The notes: generated by a model from the sequence alone, not told the origin. 33,599 bases of DNA from ZC4RG17 sp036380875 (GCA_036380875.1 DASVDX010000093.1:1-33599), one strand, 5' to 3'; shown: positions 7,855 to 16,576, counted from the first letter of the stretch. Made by a program: numbers and translations.

Positions 7855-9237
7855 TCAGCTGCCGGATTCCTTACCGCTGTAGCTGAAGACGACCTCGAGC
7901 TGGGTGGCGTCGGTGATCGACGAGTCCGTGTGGTGGACGATCTGGATCTCCTGGGATCCGCAGTCGCCGAACTCGTCGCACTCGATCTGGCCGATCAGAC
8001 CCTGGAAAGCGATCTGATTCAGGGCATCACGCAGCGCCTGGCGATCGATGGTCAGGGAACCATCGCCGTTGTCCACGGCCACCTGGTCGATGGCCTGGAG
8101 GAGCATGATGGTGGCGTCGTAGGCGTGGGCCCAGAAGGCGGCCGACGGAGCCTCGCCGTACCGTTCCTCGTACTCGGCGAGGAAGTCCTCGGCGGACAGG
8201 CCGGTGACCTCGTTCTGGTTGCCTTCGAACTGGAGGCTCGGGCCGGAGAAGTACACGCCCTCCGACTCCTCGATCTCCATGAAGTTGGCGACCATCATGC
8301 CGTCGGCGGCCAGGAGCACGGTGTCCCCCAGACCTTCGACATCACCGATCTGCTGGGCGATGAAGTTGCCCTCCGGCGGGAAGATCGGGAAGTACAGGGC
8401 CTGCGGCGCACCTTGCGCCACCTCGGACAGAGCCGGCGTCATGTCGGTGTCGCCCTTGTTGACGGCCGTGAACGCAACGACCTCGCCACCCAGTTCCTCG
8501 AAGGCGTCGGCAAAGGCCTGCGCCAGACCCTGGGTGTAGGGGTCGCCGTCGTGGATGGCCGCAGCCGTCGACAGGCCCAGTTCGTTGAACACGAACTCGG
8601 CCACCGCCCGACCCTGGAAGAGGTCGTTGTGGGCGGTCCGGTAGTAGCCGGGGAAGTAGTCGCTACCGGCGTTGCCCTGCAGGTCCGACGTCAGAGACGG
8701 GGAGGTGTTCGACGGGGAGATCATCACCATGCCGGCGTCGCTGATGAGCGGCGAAGCCGCCACGGCCGCGCCGGAGCAGGAGGTTCCGATCACGCCCAGC
8801 ACCTGCTGGTCGGAGACGATCGTCTGGGCAGCCGCCTGGCCACCTTCAGCGTTGCAGAGGTCGTCGAGGCCCGTGCCCATGCTGACCTCGTGGTCGTGGA
8901 TGGGCCCGTAGTGCTCGATCGCCATCTCGACAGCCCGCTGGTTCGGGAGACCGAGAGAGGCGGTGTCGCCGGAGATCGCGTTCAGCGAACGGATCTGGAT
9001 GGCCTCGCCGGACGCAACCGTCACGCTGCCGAGCTCACCCTCGGCGGGCGGTTCTGTGTCGCTCGGAGCGTCGGTCGGTGCCGTCGTGTCGCCCGGTGCC
9101 TCGGTGGCGGGCGTGGTGTCAGCCGGCTCGGTGTCTCCTGTCGCCGTGGTGTCCGTCCCCCCGTCGCCGCCGCAGGCGGCTAGTACTAGGGAGAGGACAG
9201 CCAGAAGCGATAGGAATCGTATGAGTCGTTTGCTCAT
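7855..9237 (-). CDS. livK: Branched-chain amino acid ABC transporter substrate-binding lipoprotein LivK
   Basis: The 460-residue precursor starts with a lipoprotein signal peptide: Lys-Arg, a hydrophobic core and lipobox LAAC with Cys22. A low-complexity Thr/Asp/Pro/Glu linker (about 23-70) would hold the domain away from the membrane. The remainder is a type I periplasmic-binding fold of the LivJ/LivK kind: NQRAVEMAIEHY, the VLGVIGTSCSGAAVAASPLI block, SPSNTSPSLT, and the DPYTQGLAQAFADAFEELGG segment at the start of the second lobe. It captures the amino acid outside the cell and delivers it to LivHM. AAGGAAGG lies 6-13 bp before the ATG. The ligand cannot be read from the sequence. Confidence 0.93.
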   Translation of the reverse strand: MSKRLIRFLSLLAVLSLVLAACGGDGGTDTTATGDTEPADTTPATEAPGDTTAPTDAPSDTEPPAEGELGSVTVASGEAIQIRSLNAISGDTASLGLPNQRAVEMAIEHYGPIHDHEVSMGTGLDDLCNAEGGQAAAQTIVSDQQVLGVIGTSCSGAAVAASPLISDAGMVMISPSNTSPSLTSDLQGNAGSDYFPGYYRTAHNDLFQGRAVAEFVFNELGLSTAAAIHDGDPYTQGLAQAFADAFEELGGEVVAFTAVNKGDTDMTPALSEVAQGAPQALYFPIFPPEGNFIAQQIGDVEGLGDTVLLAADGMMVANFMEIEESEGVYFSGPSLQFEGNQNEVTGLSAEDFLAEYEERYGEAPSAAFWAHAYDATIMLLQAIDQVAVDNGDGSLTIDRQALRDALNQIAFQGLIGQIECDEFGDCGSQEIQIVHHTDSSITDATQLEVVFSYSGKESGS

Positions 9238-9292
9238 TGGTTCCTTCCTTCTGTGTCAGGAAAACGCGTCCGAAAGGGCGCGTCGGGCGGCC

Positions 9293-9298
9293 AATATA
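9293..9298 (-). promoter_or_regulatory. Candidate -10 element of the liv operon
   Basis: On the minus strand TATATT (9298-9293) lies about 55 bp before the livK ATG, in an otherwise GC-rich stretch. No -35 hexamer is convincing. The plus strand reads TATACC at 9295-9300, so the same AT island could also serve the divergent AlaX-like gene. Confidence 0.4.
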
Positions 9299-9354
9299 CC
9301 GGCTTTCGCCTTATGGTGGCGGGATCGGGCGCCGACTCGCGCAGGAGGAAGTTC

Positions 9355-10068
9355 GTGCAGATCGAAGAACTCGCCAGCCGGGACAGCTATTTGGATCGGG
9401 CCGAGGGAAATGTGTTGGAGGCCGGGGGCGGAATCGTGGTTCTCGACCGCACCGTCTTCTACGCCCGGGGAGGAGGACAGCCCGGCGACACCGGTGTGAT
9501 CCGTTGGGACGGCGGTGAGGTGAGGGTCACAGACACGATCCGCCGCGACGGCAAGATCGTCCATGTCGTGGAATCCGAGGAACTCCCGGATCCCGGCACA
9601 CCGGTCGAGGGAATCATCGACTGGGACCGCCGGTACAAGATCATGCGCACCCACACCGCCCTGCACGCCCTGTCCGGAGTGGTGTGGCGGGACTTCGGAG
9701 CGAAGGTCACCGGCGGCAACATGGAGGCGGGCGAAGCCCGGATGGACTTCGAACTCGACGCGATCAGCGTCGATTTCGGGAAGGAAGTCGAACGCCGGCT
9801 CAACGCCGAACTCGTCAAGGGTTATCCGACGGAGATCGTGTACCTGGCGCGCGACGCCGCCCTCCAGGATCCCGACCTCATTCGAACGAAGGTGAACCTG
9901 ATACCCGAGTGGGTCCAGGAGATCAGGGTGGTGGACATCGTCGGATTGGATCGTCAAGCCGACGGCGGCACACACGTGCGATCCACCCTCGAGGTCGGTG
10001 AAGTCGAGGTCGTCAAGACCGAGTCGAAGGGCAAGGCCAACAAGCGGATGAAGATCCGAATCAAATAG
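9355..10068 (+). CDS. AlaX-like alanyl-tRNA editing domain protein
   Basis: The 237-residue protein matches the free-standing editing domain related to the C-terminal half of alanyl-tRNA synthetase, which hydrolyses Ser or Gly wrongly attached to tRNA-Ala. Visible motifs are YARGGGQPGDTG (36-47), the zinc motif HTALH (His100, His104), GGNMEAGEARMDF (120-132) and ADGGTHV (202-208, His207). Position 203 is Asp where AlaRS has the zinc Cys; I believe a subset of AlaX proteins share DGGTH, so this need not mean loss of activity. The C-terminus TESKGKANKRMKIRI is also typical. GTG at 9355 was chosen because AGGAGG (9343-9348) precedes it; upstream in-frame ATGs at 9253 and 9313 lack a ribosome site. 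Confidence 0.85.
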   Translation: MQIEELASRDSYLDRAEGNVLEAGGGIVVLDRTVFYARGGGQPGDTGVIRWDGGEVRVTDTIRRDGKIVHVVESEELPDPGTPVEGIIDWDRRYKIMRTHTALHALSGVVWRDFGAKVTGGNMEAGEARMDFELDAISVDFGKEVERRLNAELVKGYPTEIVYLARDAALQDPDLIRTKVNLIPEWVQEIRVVDIVGLDRQADGGTHVRSTLEVGEVEVVKTESKGKANKRMKIRIK

Positions 10069-10101
10069 CCCGTCGGTATCTCCTGGTACAACCAGGCCGC
10101 G

Positions 10102-11058
10102 ATGCTCGACTTCATCCTCGGCCTCTACATCGCCGGTCTCGCTGTGCGCGGCTGGCTCCGGGGATTCGTGCGCGAGTTGATGGACCTGATCGGCCTCATC
10201 ATCGGCGCCATCGTGGCGTTCCGCCTTTCGGAGCCCTTCGGGGGATTCCTCACTGACCGTTTCGGGGTTTCGCCGGAGTGGGGCCGGATCGGCGCCGGCA
10301 TCGTCCTCTTCGTCCTCTTCGGAGTGGCGATGACGATCGTCGCCCACTTCCTCTCCAAAGTCGCCAACCTCCCCGGTCTGACCCTCGCCAATCGGCTGCT
10401 GGGCACCCTCGTCGCGGCCGCCTGGGGTGTCGTTTTGGTTCTGGTAGTCGTGGCCGTCGTCGGCGTGCTGCCGCTTCCCCAGGCGGTACAACGGACGATC
10501 GACGACTCGGCGGTGGCTCAGGCCATCGCCGGCCCAACGGCCCTTCCCCGCCGACTCCTCGAGCCACTGGTCGGTGATCGGACGATGACGGCGTTGGCGA
10601 CCATCCAGGAACTGACCGGCGGACGACGGATCGTCCCGGCCGAGGGGGAGAGGATCGAAACACGCCCGGTCGACCGCGACGAGATCGTCATCGAGAGAGG
10701 CAGGGTGGCCTTCATCGCCGACCGGATCAACGCCGACCGATTGAACGCCGGGGTGGACCCACTCGCTCGATCCCAGGCGCTCGACTCGCTGGCGGAGGAA
10801 CGGGCTGTGGCCATGTACCGGCAGGGTTTCGTCGCCCGACGGAGGAACGAGCGGGTGCTCGAGCAGACGCGGGAGACGCCCCTGCGTCTCGACATCGCCG
10901 CCGAGATGGCGGCTCTGGCTGCTTCCGACCGCGCCGCCCAGGCGGCGATAGCCCAGGCCGAGGGCACCGCACTCGCCGGCAGGGATTTCGACCGGGTGGG
11001 GGTGGCGGTGGTGTCGGGACCGCTCGGCACGATGGTGGTCGAGGTGTTCGGCGGATGA
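10102..11058 (+). CDS. CvpA-family membrane protein fused to a C-terminal CAP/SCP-like domain
   Basis: Residues 1-125 form a CvpA/colicin-V-production-type membrane domain with four helices (MLDFILGLYIAGLAVRGWLR with the RGFVRELMDL loop, GLIIGAIVAFRL, GAGIVLFVLFGVAMTIVAHFL, LLGTLVAAAWGVVLVLVVVAVVGVL). A linker follows (130-197). Residues 198-318 look like a CAP/SCP (PR-1) domain: RVAFIADRINADRLNAGVDPLARSQ, then LDSLAEERAVAMYR and the terminal strand pattern DRVGVAVVSGPLGTMVVEVF. The usual CAP His residues are not evident (QGFVARRR stands where FSH-type motifs occur), so it may bind rather than catalyse. The architecture parallels MarP, in which a CvpA-like anchor carries an outer protease domain. 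TACAAC ends 9 bp before the ATG and no ribosome site is seen. Confidence 0.78.
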   Translation: MLDFILGLYIAGLAVRGWLRGFVRELMDLIGLIIGAIVAFRLSEPFGGFLTDRFGVSPEWGRIGAGIVLFVLFGVAMTIVAHFLSKVANLPGLTLANRLLGTLVAAAWGVVLVLVVVAVVGVLPLPQAVQRTIDDSAVAQAIAGPTALPRRLLEPLVGDRTMTALATIQELTGGRRIVPAEGERIETRPVDRDEIVIERGRVAFIADRINADRLNAGVDPLARSQALDSLAEERAVAMYRQGFVARRRNERVLEQTRETPLRLDIAAEMAALAASDRAAQAAIAQAEGTALAGRDFDRVGVAVVSGPLGTMVVEVFGG

Positions 11059-11489
11059 CCATGCCCGACGAGTCCCGCCGTCTCATCGAGGCCCTGGTCG
11101 CCGCCTATCCCGATCACGTCCGGCGACGAATGGGTGACCGACATGTGCCGGGTATCGACGAGGCGGTCGACGCCGGCCAACGCTGGCTGCGGGATGCACT
11201 CACCGAACTCCTCTCCCAGCCGTTCTCCGAGCAGAGACGCGGGCCGCTCGAGCTGTTCCAGGCGGCGATGGCGTTTCCGACGGATCACCTCGCCCAGGCG
11301 GGCGTGGAGCCTGTGGCGCGTGACCCGGTCGCTGAGGCTGCCCTGCCCGGCGACGTCTACGACCTAGCGCCCGCCTCGACCCGCGAGCTGGGAGAGGAGG
11401 TCTGGGCCATCCATCTCGCCTGGGGAGCCGCCAAGGCGGCGGCATTCAAACGGCGGCCGGCTCCTCGACCGGGCGACGACGAGCGCTGA
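11055..11489 (+). CDS. Conserved actinobacterial protein of unknown function
   Basis: I do not recognise a named family with certainty. The 144-residue soluble protein starts by ATGA overlap with the CvpA-CAP gene, which argues for cotranslation. It is mostly helical: RLIEALVAAYPDHVRRRMG, IDEAVDAGQRWLRDALTELL, then a central GPLELFQAAMAFPTDHLAQA, then DVYDLAPASTRELGEEVWAI and HLAWGAAKAAAF, and a basic, disordered tail. No catalytic motif or membrane segment is visible. ATG at 11061 is an equally possible start. Its last 44 bp overlap the 3' end of the convergent EamA gene. Confidence 0.75.
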   Translation: MTMPDESRRLIEALVAAYPDHVRRRMGDRHVPGIDEAVDAGQRWLRDALTELLSQPFSEQRRGPLELFQAAMAFPTDHLAQAGVEPVARDPVAEAALPGDVYDLAPASTRELGEEVWAIHLAWGAAKAAAFKRRPAPRPGDDER

Positions 11490-12333
11490 AAGTCGCCACC
11501 GATCCGACGCCGATCAGGACCAGCACGGCTCCGGCCAACTGGAGCGCGGATGGGCGCTCGGCGAATATCAGTGCACCCCACACCATCGTCAGTACCGGCT
11601 GCAGGAGGATGAACGTGGAGGTTTCGGCAGCAGGCAGCCGCGGCAGGGCGTAACCGATCGCCAGCCAGCCCAACACCTGCGGTCCCAGCGCGAGCAGGAG
11701 CAGCCACCCGTGCTCGGGCCACGACGGAACGAGCTCCAGCCCGCCGACCAGCGGTCCTGCCACGAGACACGTGAGGGCTGCCCCAGCGGTCGCGTCCATC
11801 AACGATCCGGCAGCCGGAGCGTGTGCCTTGTTGGATCGGCGCAGTGCCAGCAGGTACCCGGCGTACATCAGGGCGGCGATGAGCCCGAAGACGGTTCCGA
11901 GCACGGGGTTCTCGCCGTAGGAGTCGGCCCTGCCGAGCCCCGACACCAATGCGACGCCTACCAGCAGCAGGGGGATCGCCACCATCACGATCCGGGACGG
12001 CTTCTCTCCGAAGATCAGCCAGGCGAGCACTGCCACGATCACCACCTGGCTGTTGGCGAGCAGCGTGGCGAGGCCCGCGCCGATGTGGTCGATGGACAAG
12101 TGCCAGGTGATGAAGTCGGCGCCGAGCATCACCCCGGACGCCCGAGCCAGCCAGCGGGCCCGGCGGCTACGCGTGTCCTGGCTCCTCGTCCGCCACCAGA
12201 TCGCCCACAGCACGGGCACGGCGTACGCGGCACGGAAGAAGGCTCCGGTCGCTGGCGCGACATCGGCGGCCGCGAAGAGGATGGCCGAGAACGAGATGAT
12301 CATGGCACCGCCGAGAGCGGCGATCAGTGGCAT
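11446..12333 (-). CDS. EamA/DMT-family permease
   Basis: The protein has ten hydrophobic helices in two EamA repeats, the drug/metabolite transporter layout, with length near 300 as usual. First repeat: IISFSAILFAAADVAPATGAFF through FITWHLSIDHIGAGLATLL and QVVIVAVLAWLIFGEKPS. Second repeat: VFGLIAALMYAGYLLALRR through LGWLAIGYALPRLPAAETS and FILLQPVLTMVWGALIFAERPS. The GEKPS and AERPS loops end matching helices of each repeat, as expected. The substrate is unknown; relatives export amino acids or nucleosides. I prefer ATG at 12333 because TAGCAT sits 7 bp upstream as a leaderless -10; a GTG at 12357 would add 8 residues. The gene follows the WS/DGAT gene closely. Confidence 0.85.
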   Translation of the reverse strand: MPLIAALGGAMIISFSAILFAAADVAPATGAFFRAAYAVPVLWAIWWRTRSQDTRSRRARWLARASGVMLGADFITWHLSIDHIGAGLATLLANSQVVIVAVLAWLIFGEKPSRIVMVAIPLLLVGVALVSGLGRADSYGENPVLGTVFGLIAALMYAGYLLALRRSNKAHAPAAGSLMDATAGAALTCLVAGPLVGGLELVPSWPEHGWLLLLALGPQVLGWLAIGYALPRLPAAETSTFILLQPVLTMVWGALIFAERPSALQLAGAVLVLIGVGSVATFSARRRPVEEPAAV

Positions 12334-12372
12334 CGGCGTGATGCTAAGCCGCCCCACGGCGGTGCGATCCCG

Positions 12373-13800
12373 TCACACCGATGTGGCGGAACCCGCCTCC
12401 AGCAACTCCTCGATCGACTTGTGGATGCAGTCCACGAAGACAGCGCTGTCGGGCAAAGTGTCGTAGTCGGCGTGGACCCCCCAGTGCAGCCAGCCGTTGT
12501 AGCTGAAGAGGGCGATCCCCACGCCGTGCTGGGCCCACAACGGCACCATCGGGTAGTTGGTCAGCATCTCCGCTTCCAACAGGTACATGGGGAACTGCGG
12601 GCCCGGCACGTTGGTGACGGTCATATTGAACGGACGCATGTGCTGGCCGGCGATCCGGCTCGCCAGGGACAGCAACGTCACCGGCGTGCCTCGTGAGATC
12701 TCGACGAGGGTGGCGGCGCCCAGCGCCTGGTTGGACTGGCGGTTGCGAAGCGTCTGTTCCCGGATCCTCTCCAGCCGGGCCCTGGCGTCCGGTTCGTCTA
12801 TGGGGAGGTCGATCAGCCACATGGCCACCTGGTTGCCGAGTGCACCCCGCTGGTCGGCGCGCCGGGTCGACACCGGGTTCATCACCCGGAACGGCTGGCC
12901 GGTGACGTCGAAGTCCCGGTACTCGATCAGGAACCGACGCACCGTCCCGGCGACGACCGCCAGAACGGCGTCGTTGACCGTCCCTCCCAGAGCGTTCTTG
13001 ATCCGTTTCATGTCCTCGAGAGGGGTGCGAGTCCAGTCGAAGCGGCGGTTCGGTCCGATTTCGGGGTTGAGAGGGGTCGCCGCCGCCGTCGACAGCCACC
13101 CCGCCCGCAGCGAATTCACCGTCGCGATGGCTCGGCCGGCCACGGTCTCGAGTGTCTGGCGCCCATCGGAGATCAGGGTCGGGAGCGACTCCAGACGCTC
13201 GAGGTTGCGACGGGTGGTGCGAGCAGCCATCGCCACCGCCAGCTCCGTGGAGGTCGGGGCGCGCCGAGGTTTCCATTCCGGGACGTCTTCGATGTCGCTG
13301 GTGGGGACGACATTGAGGAGGATCGTCGTGAGATCCACCCCTGAAAGCCCGTCGATCATGCAGTGGTGGATCTTGGCGATCACCGCGAATCGCCCCTCCG
13401 AGAGGCCCTCCGCCACCCACAGTTCCCAGAGCGGCTTGGAGCGGTCGAGCTGTTGGGACACGATCCGCCCAGCCAGATTCTTCAACTGCTCGTCCGTCCC
13501 GGGACGGGGGAGGCTGGTGTGGCGGACGTGGTAGTCGAGGTTGAAGTCCTCGTCGTCTACCCACACCGGCGCTCCCGTGTAGGGGACGTAGGCGAGGCGC
13601 TGCCGGTATCGGGGGATGTACTGCAGCTTGGATTCGATGTGTCGCCGGATCCGCCCGAAGTCGATGCTGCCGTCCGCGCGGCCCAGGTCGTTGGCGCGGA
13701 AGATGGCCACGCCGGTGACGTGCATGTGCGTCGTTCGTGACTCCAGCGCCAGGAACGAGCGGTCCAGATGCGACAGCGGCTCGAAGTGGAAATCGGGCAC
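12373..13800 (-). CDS. Wax ester synthase/diacylglycerol acyltransferase (WS/DGAT)
   Basis: The 475-residue enzyme matches bacterial WS/DGAT proteins, which join acyl-CoA to fatty alcohol or diacylglycerol to make storage wax esters or triacylglycerol at the membrane. The active-site motif HHxxxDG is intact as HHCMIDG (145-151). PLWELWVAEGL (123-133) precedes it, and NDAVLAVVAGTVRRFL, NPVSTRR, NQVAMW and NVPGPQFPMYL follow in the family order. The start is taken as GTG at 13800: the N-terminus PDFHFEPLSHLDRSFLALES then aligns with family starts, and TATCCT lies 6 bp upstream as a leaderless -10. The very long open frame that continues upstream is antisense to the beta-propeller gene. Lipid storage of this kind is widespread in actinobacteria. 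Confidence 0.92.
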   Translation of the reverse strand: MPDFHFEPLSHLDRSFLALESRTTHMHVTGVAIFRANDLGRADGSIDFGRIRRHIESKLQYIPRYRQRLAYVPYTGAPVWVDDEDFNLDYHVRHTSLPRPGTDEQLKNLAGRIVSQQLDRSKPLWELWVAEGLSEGRFAVIAKIHHCMIDGLSGVDLTTILLNVVPTSDIEDVPEWKPRRAPTSTELAVAMAARTTRRNLERLESLPTLISDGRQTLETVAGRAIATVNSLRAGWLSTAAATPLNPEIGPNRRFDWTRTPLEDMKRIKNALGGTVNDAVLAVVAGTVRRFLIEYRDFDVTGQPFRVMNPVSTRRADQRGALGNQVAMWLIDLPIDEPDARARLERIREQTLRNRQSNQALGAATLVEISRGTPVTLLSLASRIAGQHMRPFNMTVTNVPGPQFPMYLLEAEMLTNYPMVPLWAQHGVGIALFSYNGWLHWGVHADYDTLPDSAVFVDCIHKSIEELLEAGSATSV

Positions 13801-13806
13801 GACACG

Positions 13807-13812
13807 AGGATA
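13807..13812 (-). promoter_or_regulatory. Candidate -10 hexamer for leaderless WS/DGAT mRNA
   Basis: TATCCT on the minus strand (13812-13807) fits TANNNT and leaves 6 bp to the GTG at 13800. No ribosome site is present, which agrees with a leaderless transcript. No -35 box was found. Confidence 0.4.
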
Positions 13813-13890
13813 AGTCGGGGGCTCAACCACACGCGGGGCCGCGGGGCGCGATTTCGGGAACCGGGCCTCGAAAGGTGTCGTCCAAGTGGT

Positions 13891-15888
13891 ATGAAGCGGA
13901 CTCTCGCCCTCGCTGCCGCAGCCATGGTTCTCGTGGCCTGCGCCGCCCCATCCGGCTCGCCGACATCCACGAGCGTCGGGGAGCCATCCACCAGTAACTC
14001 GTCCCTTCAGGGGGGAGAGGCGATGGGTGTTCTTGCCGCCCTCGAGCCAGCCGGCAGCTGCAACGCCTTGCTCGACTATTTCATCGATCAGGCGCTGGAG
14101 CAGGTCGGGCCTTACGGGCTCGGTCAGTGGGGCGGCTTCGTCCCATTGGCGGCGGAAACGACCGCGGCTGCCAGGGACGAAGCCGGTGCCGCGAGCGGTG
14201 ACGGCTCGGGTGGGGCAGAGCCGACCTCCACGAACGTGCAGGTGGAAGATGTCGACGAAGGCGACATGGTCAAAGCCTCGGGCGACCTGCTGTTCGTGCT
14301 GGCGAATCAACGTCTGATCACGTTTTCGACAGCTGGAGGTGGGATCGGTGAGCTGGGAAGCATCCACCTGGGCTCGGACTTCGGTGGAGGCGAGATGCTC
14401 GTCCACGGCGACCGGCTGGCGATCGTCAGCATGGGATTCGACGTCCGGCCTCTCGCCGAGGCCGTCGCCGACATCGCCCCGCCGATCGGATCCGGGTTCA
14501 CCCAGGTGACCCTGATCGACGTCTCCAACCCGGGCGACCCATCGATGATCCGCACCCTCACCTTCGACGGCGCGGTCGTCACGACTCGCATGGTGGAAGG
14601 GCACCTCCGGGTGGTCGTCGAGGCCCAGCCGGTGGGCCTCCCTTGGTCGTATCCGGAGGGATCGGGTCTGCGCGCCGAACGCGAAGCCACGGAGAGGAAC
14701 CGGGAGATCATCCGCAACTCCACCATCGAGAACTGGCTCCCGTACTACGTCACGGATGCCGGCGACGGAGGCCTGCTCCTCGACTGTGAGGACGTGCTGC
14801 TTCCACCGGAACCGTCGGGTGTGGGGACACTGTCCATCCTCGACTTCGACCTCGAGCGTGGCCTCGAGTCGTGGGAGGCGGCGTCGGTGGTCGCCGCCGG
14901 GTCCACCGTGTACGCCAACGTCGAGCGCACCTTCATCGCCACCCAGCAGTGGATGGACCCGGTGGCGGTCGAGTCCCGGGAGGCGTTCCGCGGCCACGTC
15001 ACCCGGATACACCGCTTCGACACCCCGGTCGACGGCGAGATGACCTACGTGGCATCGGGTGACGTCGACGGGTTCCTCCTCAACCAGTTCGCCATGGACG
15101 AATACGAGGGCCATCTTCGGGTTGCCTCCACCACCGCTCCCGACTGGTGGGGCGGAGGCGAAGGCGCGGAGTCCCAGGTGACCGTTCTCGCCACCGACGG
15201 GAACCGATTGGTACGCGTCGGGCAGGTCGGCGGTCTGGGCAAGACCGAGACCATCAGGGCGGTCCGTTTCATGGGCCCGGTCGGGTACGTCGTCACGTTC
15301 CGCCAGACCGATCCGCTGTATGTGATCGACCTGTCCGATCCGGCCAACCCGGTCACCGCCGGTGAACTGAAGATCCCCGGTTTCTCCGCCTACCTGCATC
15401 CGGTCGCCGACGGTCGCCTCCTCGGTGTCGGCCAGGACGCCGATCCGGAGACCGGCGCCACGAAGGGTTTGCAGATCTCCTTGTTCGACGTCTCCGATCC
15501 GACTGCACCCGCGCGACTGGACACCTTCATGCCTTATCCCGTCGGGGAGGGGCGCGAGACGTACATCGGCTCACCCATCGAATGGGACCACAAGGCATTC
15601 ACCAGGACGGAAGACGCCGCCTTCGTGCCCTACGAGGGGTGGTCGTGGGCGGAGAGGAGCGGGGAAGAGATGGCGATGTTCGGCGTGATCGCCGTCTCGT
15701 GGGAAGGTGACACGCTCGACGGCTCCCGGGTGCTGCCCATCGTCGAGGGCAAGCCCACCGGCGACGAGTGGAACTTCACGCCGCAACGATCAGTCGTCAA
15801 AGGCGACGTCCTCTACGCCGTCGGCTATGGCGGTATCTCCGTCATCGATCTCGACAGCGGCGAGATCGTCGAACAGGTCAGGTACTGA
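13891..15888 (+). CDS. Secreted beta-propeller-domain lipoprotein (Beta_propel family)
   Basis: The 665-residue precursor has a lipoprotein signal peptide with lipobox LVAC (Cys17), a Ser/Thr-rich linker, and then a large domain of the secreted C-terminal beta-propeller type (distant WD-40 relative). The family hallmark is VEDVDEGDMVKASGDLLFVL, near residues 115-134, followed by repeated blade patterns of the form LIDVSNPGDPSMIRTL, YVIDLSDPANPVTAGELKI and LFDVSDPTAPARLDTF. The last blade is GGISVIDLDSGEIVEQVRY. The domain would be exposed outside the membrane; function in the family is poorly known. ATG at 13891 is chosen because it starts the signal peptide; no good ribosome site precedes it. 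It is divergent from the WS/DGAT gene, 90 bp away. Confidence 0.88.
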   Translation: MKRTLALAAAAMVLVACAAPSGSPTSTSVGEPSTSNSSLQGGEAMGVLAALEPAGSCNALLDYFIDQALEQVGPYGLGQWGGFVPLAAETTAAARDEAGAASGDGSGGAEPTSTNVQVEDVDEGDMVKASGDLLFVLANQRLITFSTAGGGIGELGSIHLGSDFGGGEMLVHGDRLAIVSMGFDVRPLAEAVADIAPPIGSGFTQVTLIDVSNPGDPSMIRTLTFDGAVVTTRMVEGHLRVVVEAQPVGLPWSYPEGSGLRAEREATERNREIIRNSTIENWLPYYVTDAGDGGLLLDCEDVLLPPEPSGVGTLSILDFDLERGLESWEAASVVAAGSTVYANVERTFIATQQWMDPVAVESREAFRGHVTRIHRFDTPVDGEMTYVASGDVDGFLLNQFAMDEYEGHLRVASTTAPDWWGGGEGAESQVTVLATDGNRLVRVGQVGGLGKTETIRAVRFMGPVGYVVTFRQTDPLYVIDLSDPANPVTAGELKIPGFSAYLHPVADGRLLGVGQDADPETGATKGLQISLFDVSDPTAPARLDTFMPYPVGEGRETYIGSPIEWDHKAFTRTEDAAFVPYEGWSWAERSGEEMAMFGVIAVSWEGDTLDGSRVLPIVEGKPTGDEWNFTPQRSVVKGDVLYAVGYGGISVIDLDSGEIVEQVRY

Positions 15889-16381
15889 GATCACCCGGGC
15901 GACCGGCCAACTGGTCGGCCGCCCACTCGTGTACCGGCCCGAGACGCTCGATCTGGGCAGCGGCCCGACCCGCCAGGGCGGTGAAGTCGAAGCGGTCGAG
16001 GGGCGGATGCCATTCCTGGAGCCGCCCCAGCAGCAGCCACATCTCCCGTTTGAGAGTCAGGGCTGCGATCAACCCTTCCGTTTCCAGGATCCTCGAGAGA
16101 GGCGAGTACGTCACCCAGTGGCCGTTCAGCTTGAGGCGCCCGACACGTTCGCCGGCCAACGCCAAGACACGCTTCGCGGTGCCGCCATCGACACCGCATG
16201 CCGTGGCCACCGATTCGAGCACCTCGGCGTCGTCTGCGACGTCCAGGGCGAGGTCGTTCAACTCCTCGCCCCAGGGCGTCGAACGGTTCGACCGGGCGAA
16301 ACGGTTGGCGACGCGCACTATCGCGGCCTGGGCGGCTCGTTGATCGGTCAGGTATATGCGCAGGTAGTCGCCGAGGTCCAT
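15878..16381 (-). CDS. Helical hypothetical protein
   Basis: I do not recognise this 167-residue protein. It appears all-helical and soluble: MDLGDYLRIYLTDQRAAQAA then VRVANRFARSN, ELNDLALDVADDAEVLESVA, and the ending LDRFDFTALAGRAAAQIERL. The spacing of acidic residues in the first helices is reminiscent of four-helix bundles, but I see no metal-binding pattern to call ferritin-like. GGGAAGAGAAG before the ATG at 16381 supports the start. Its last 11 bp overlap the 3' end of the convergent beta-propeller gene. It stands alone, with tRNA-Arg upstream on the same strand. Confidence 0.7.
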   Translation of the reverse strand: MDLGDYLRIYLTDQRAAQAAIVRVANRFARSNRSTPWGEELNDLALDVADDAEVLESVATACGVDGGTAKRVLALAGERVGRLKLNGHWVTYSPLSRILETEGLIAALTLKREMWLLLGRLQEWHPPLDRFDFTALAGRAAAQIERLGPVHEWAADQLAGRPGDLST

Positions 16382-16488
16382 CGGTCTTCTCTTCCCCCGG
16401 CGGTGTCCCGGGAAACGGCCGACCGACACGGCTGGGCTAGGCGACGAACGAAGGCTCGACTTCCAAGGTGAGTAGCCAAGTAGGGGGG

Positions 16489-16561
16489 CGCCCGCGGCAG
16501 GATTCGAACCTGCGGCCTACCGCTTAGGAGGCGGTTGCTCTATCCCCTGAGCTACGCGGGC
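16489..16561 (-). tRNA. tRNA-Arg (anticodon CCT)
   Basis: Read on the minus strand, the acceptor GCCCGCG (16561-16555) pairs with CGCGGGC (16496-16490). The D arm is GCTCAGGGGATAGAGC, the anticodon stem ACCGC/GCGGT closes the loop CTCCTAA with anticodon CCT (reads AGG), and the T arm is GCAGG TTCGAAT CCTGC. Discriminator is G. CCA is not encoded, unlike in the tRNA-Thr gene of this window. Confidence 0.95.
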
Positions 16562-16570
16562 GGCACACGA

Positions 16571-16576
16571 AGAATA
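16571..16576 (-). promoter_or_regulatory. Candidate -10 element of tRNA-Arg
   Basis: TATTCT on the minus strand (16576-16571) lies 9 bp before the mature tRNA 5' end, so the precursor leader would be only a few bases. No TTGACA-like -35 is seen at 16-18 bp. The remaining stretch to the next gene (to 16721) shows only a second hexamer, TACCGT at 16710-16715, 6 bp before the cyclase gene's ATG. Confidence 0.4.

Noticed and set aside
7756..9183. A 475-codon plus-strand open frame
   Set aside because: Complementary to livK, whose signal peptide, lipobox and binding fold are unmistakable.
13801..15399. A long minus-strand open frame joined to the WS/DGAT gene
   Set aside because: It is antisense to the beta-propeller lipoprotein; family similarity starts only at the GTG at 13800.
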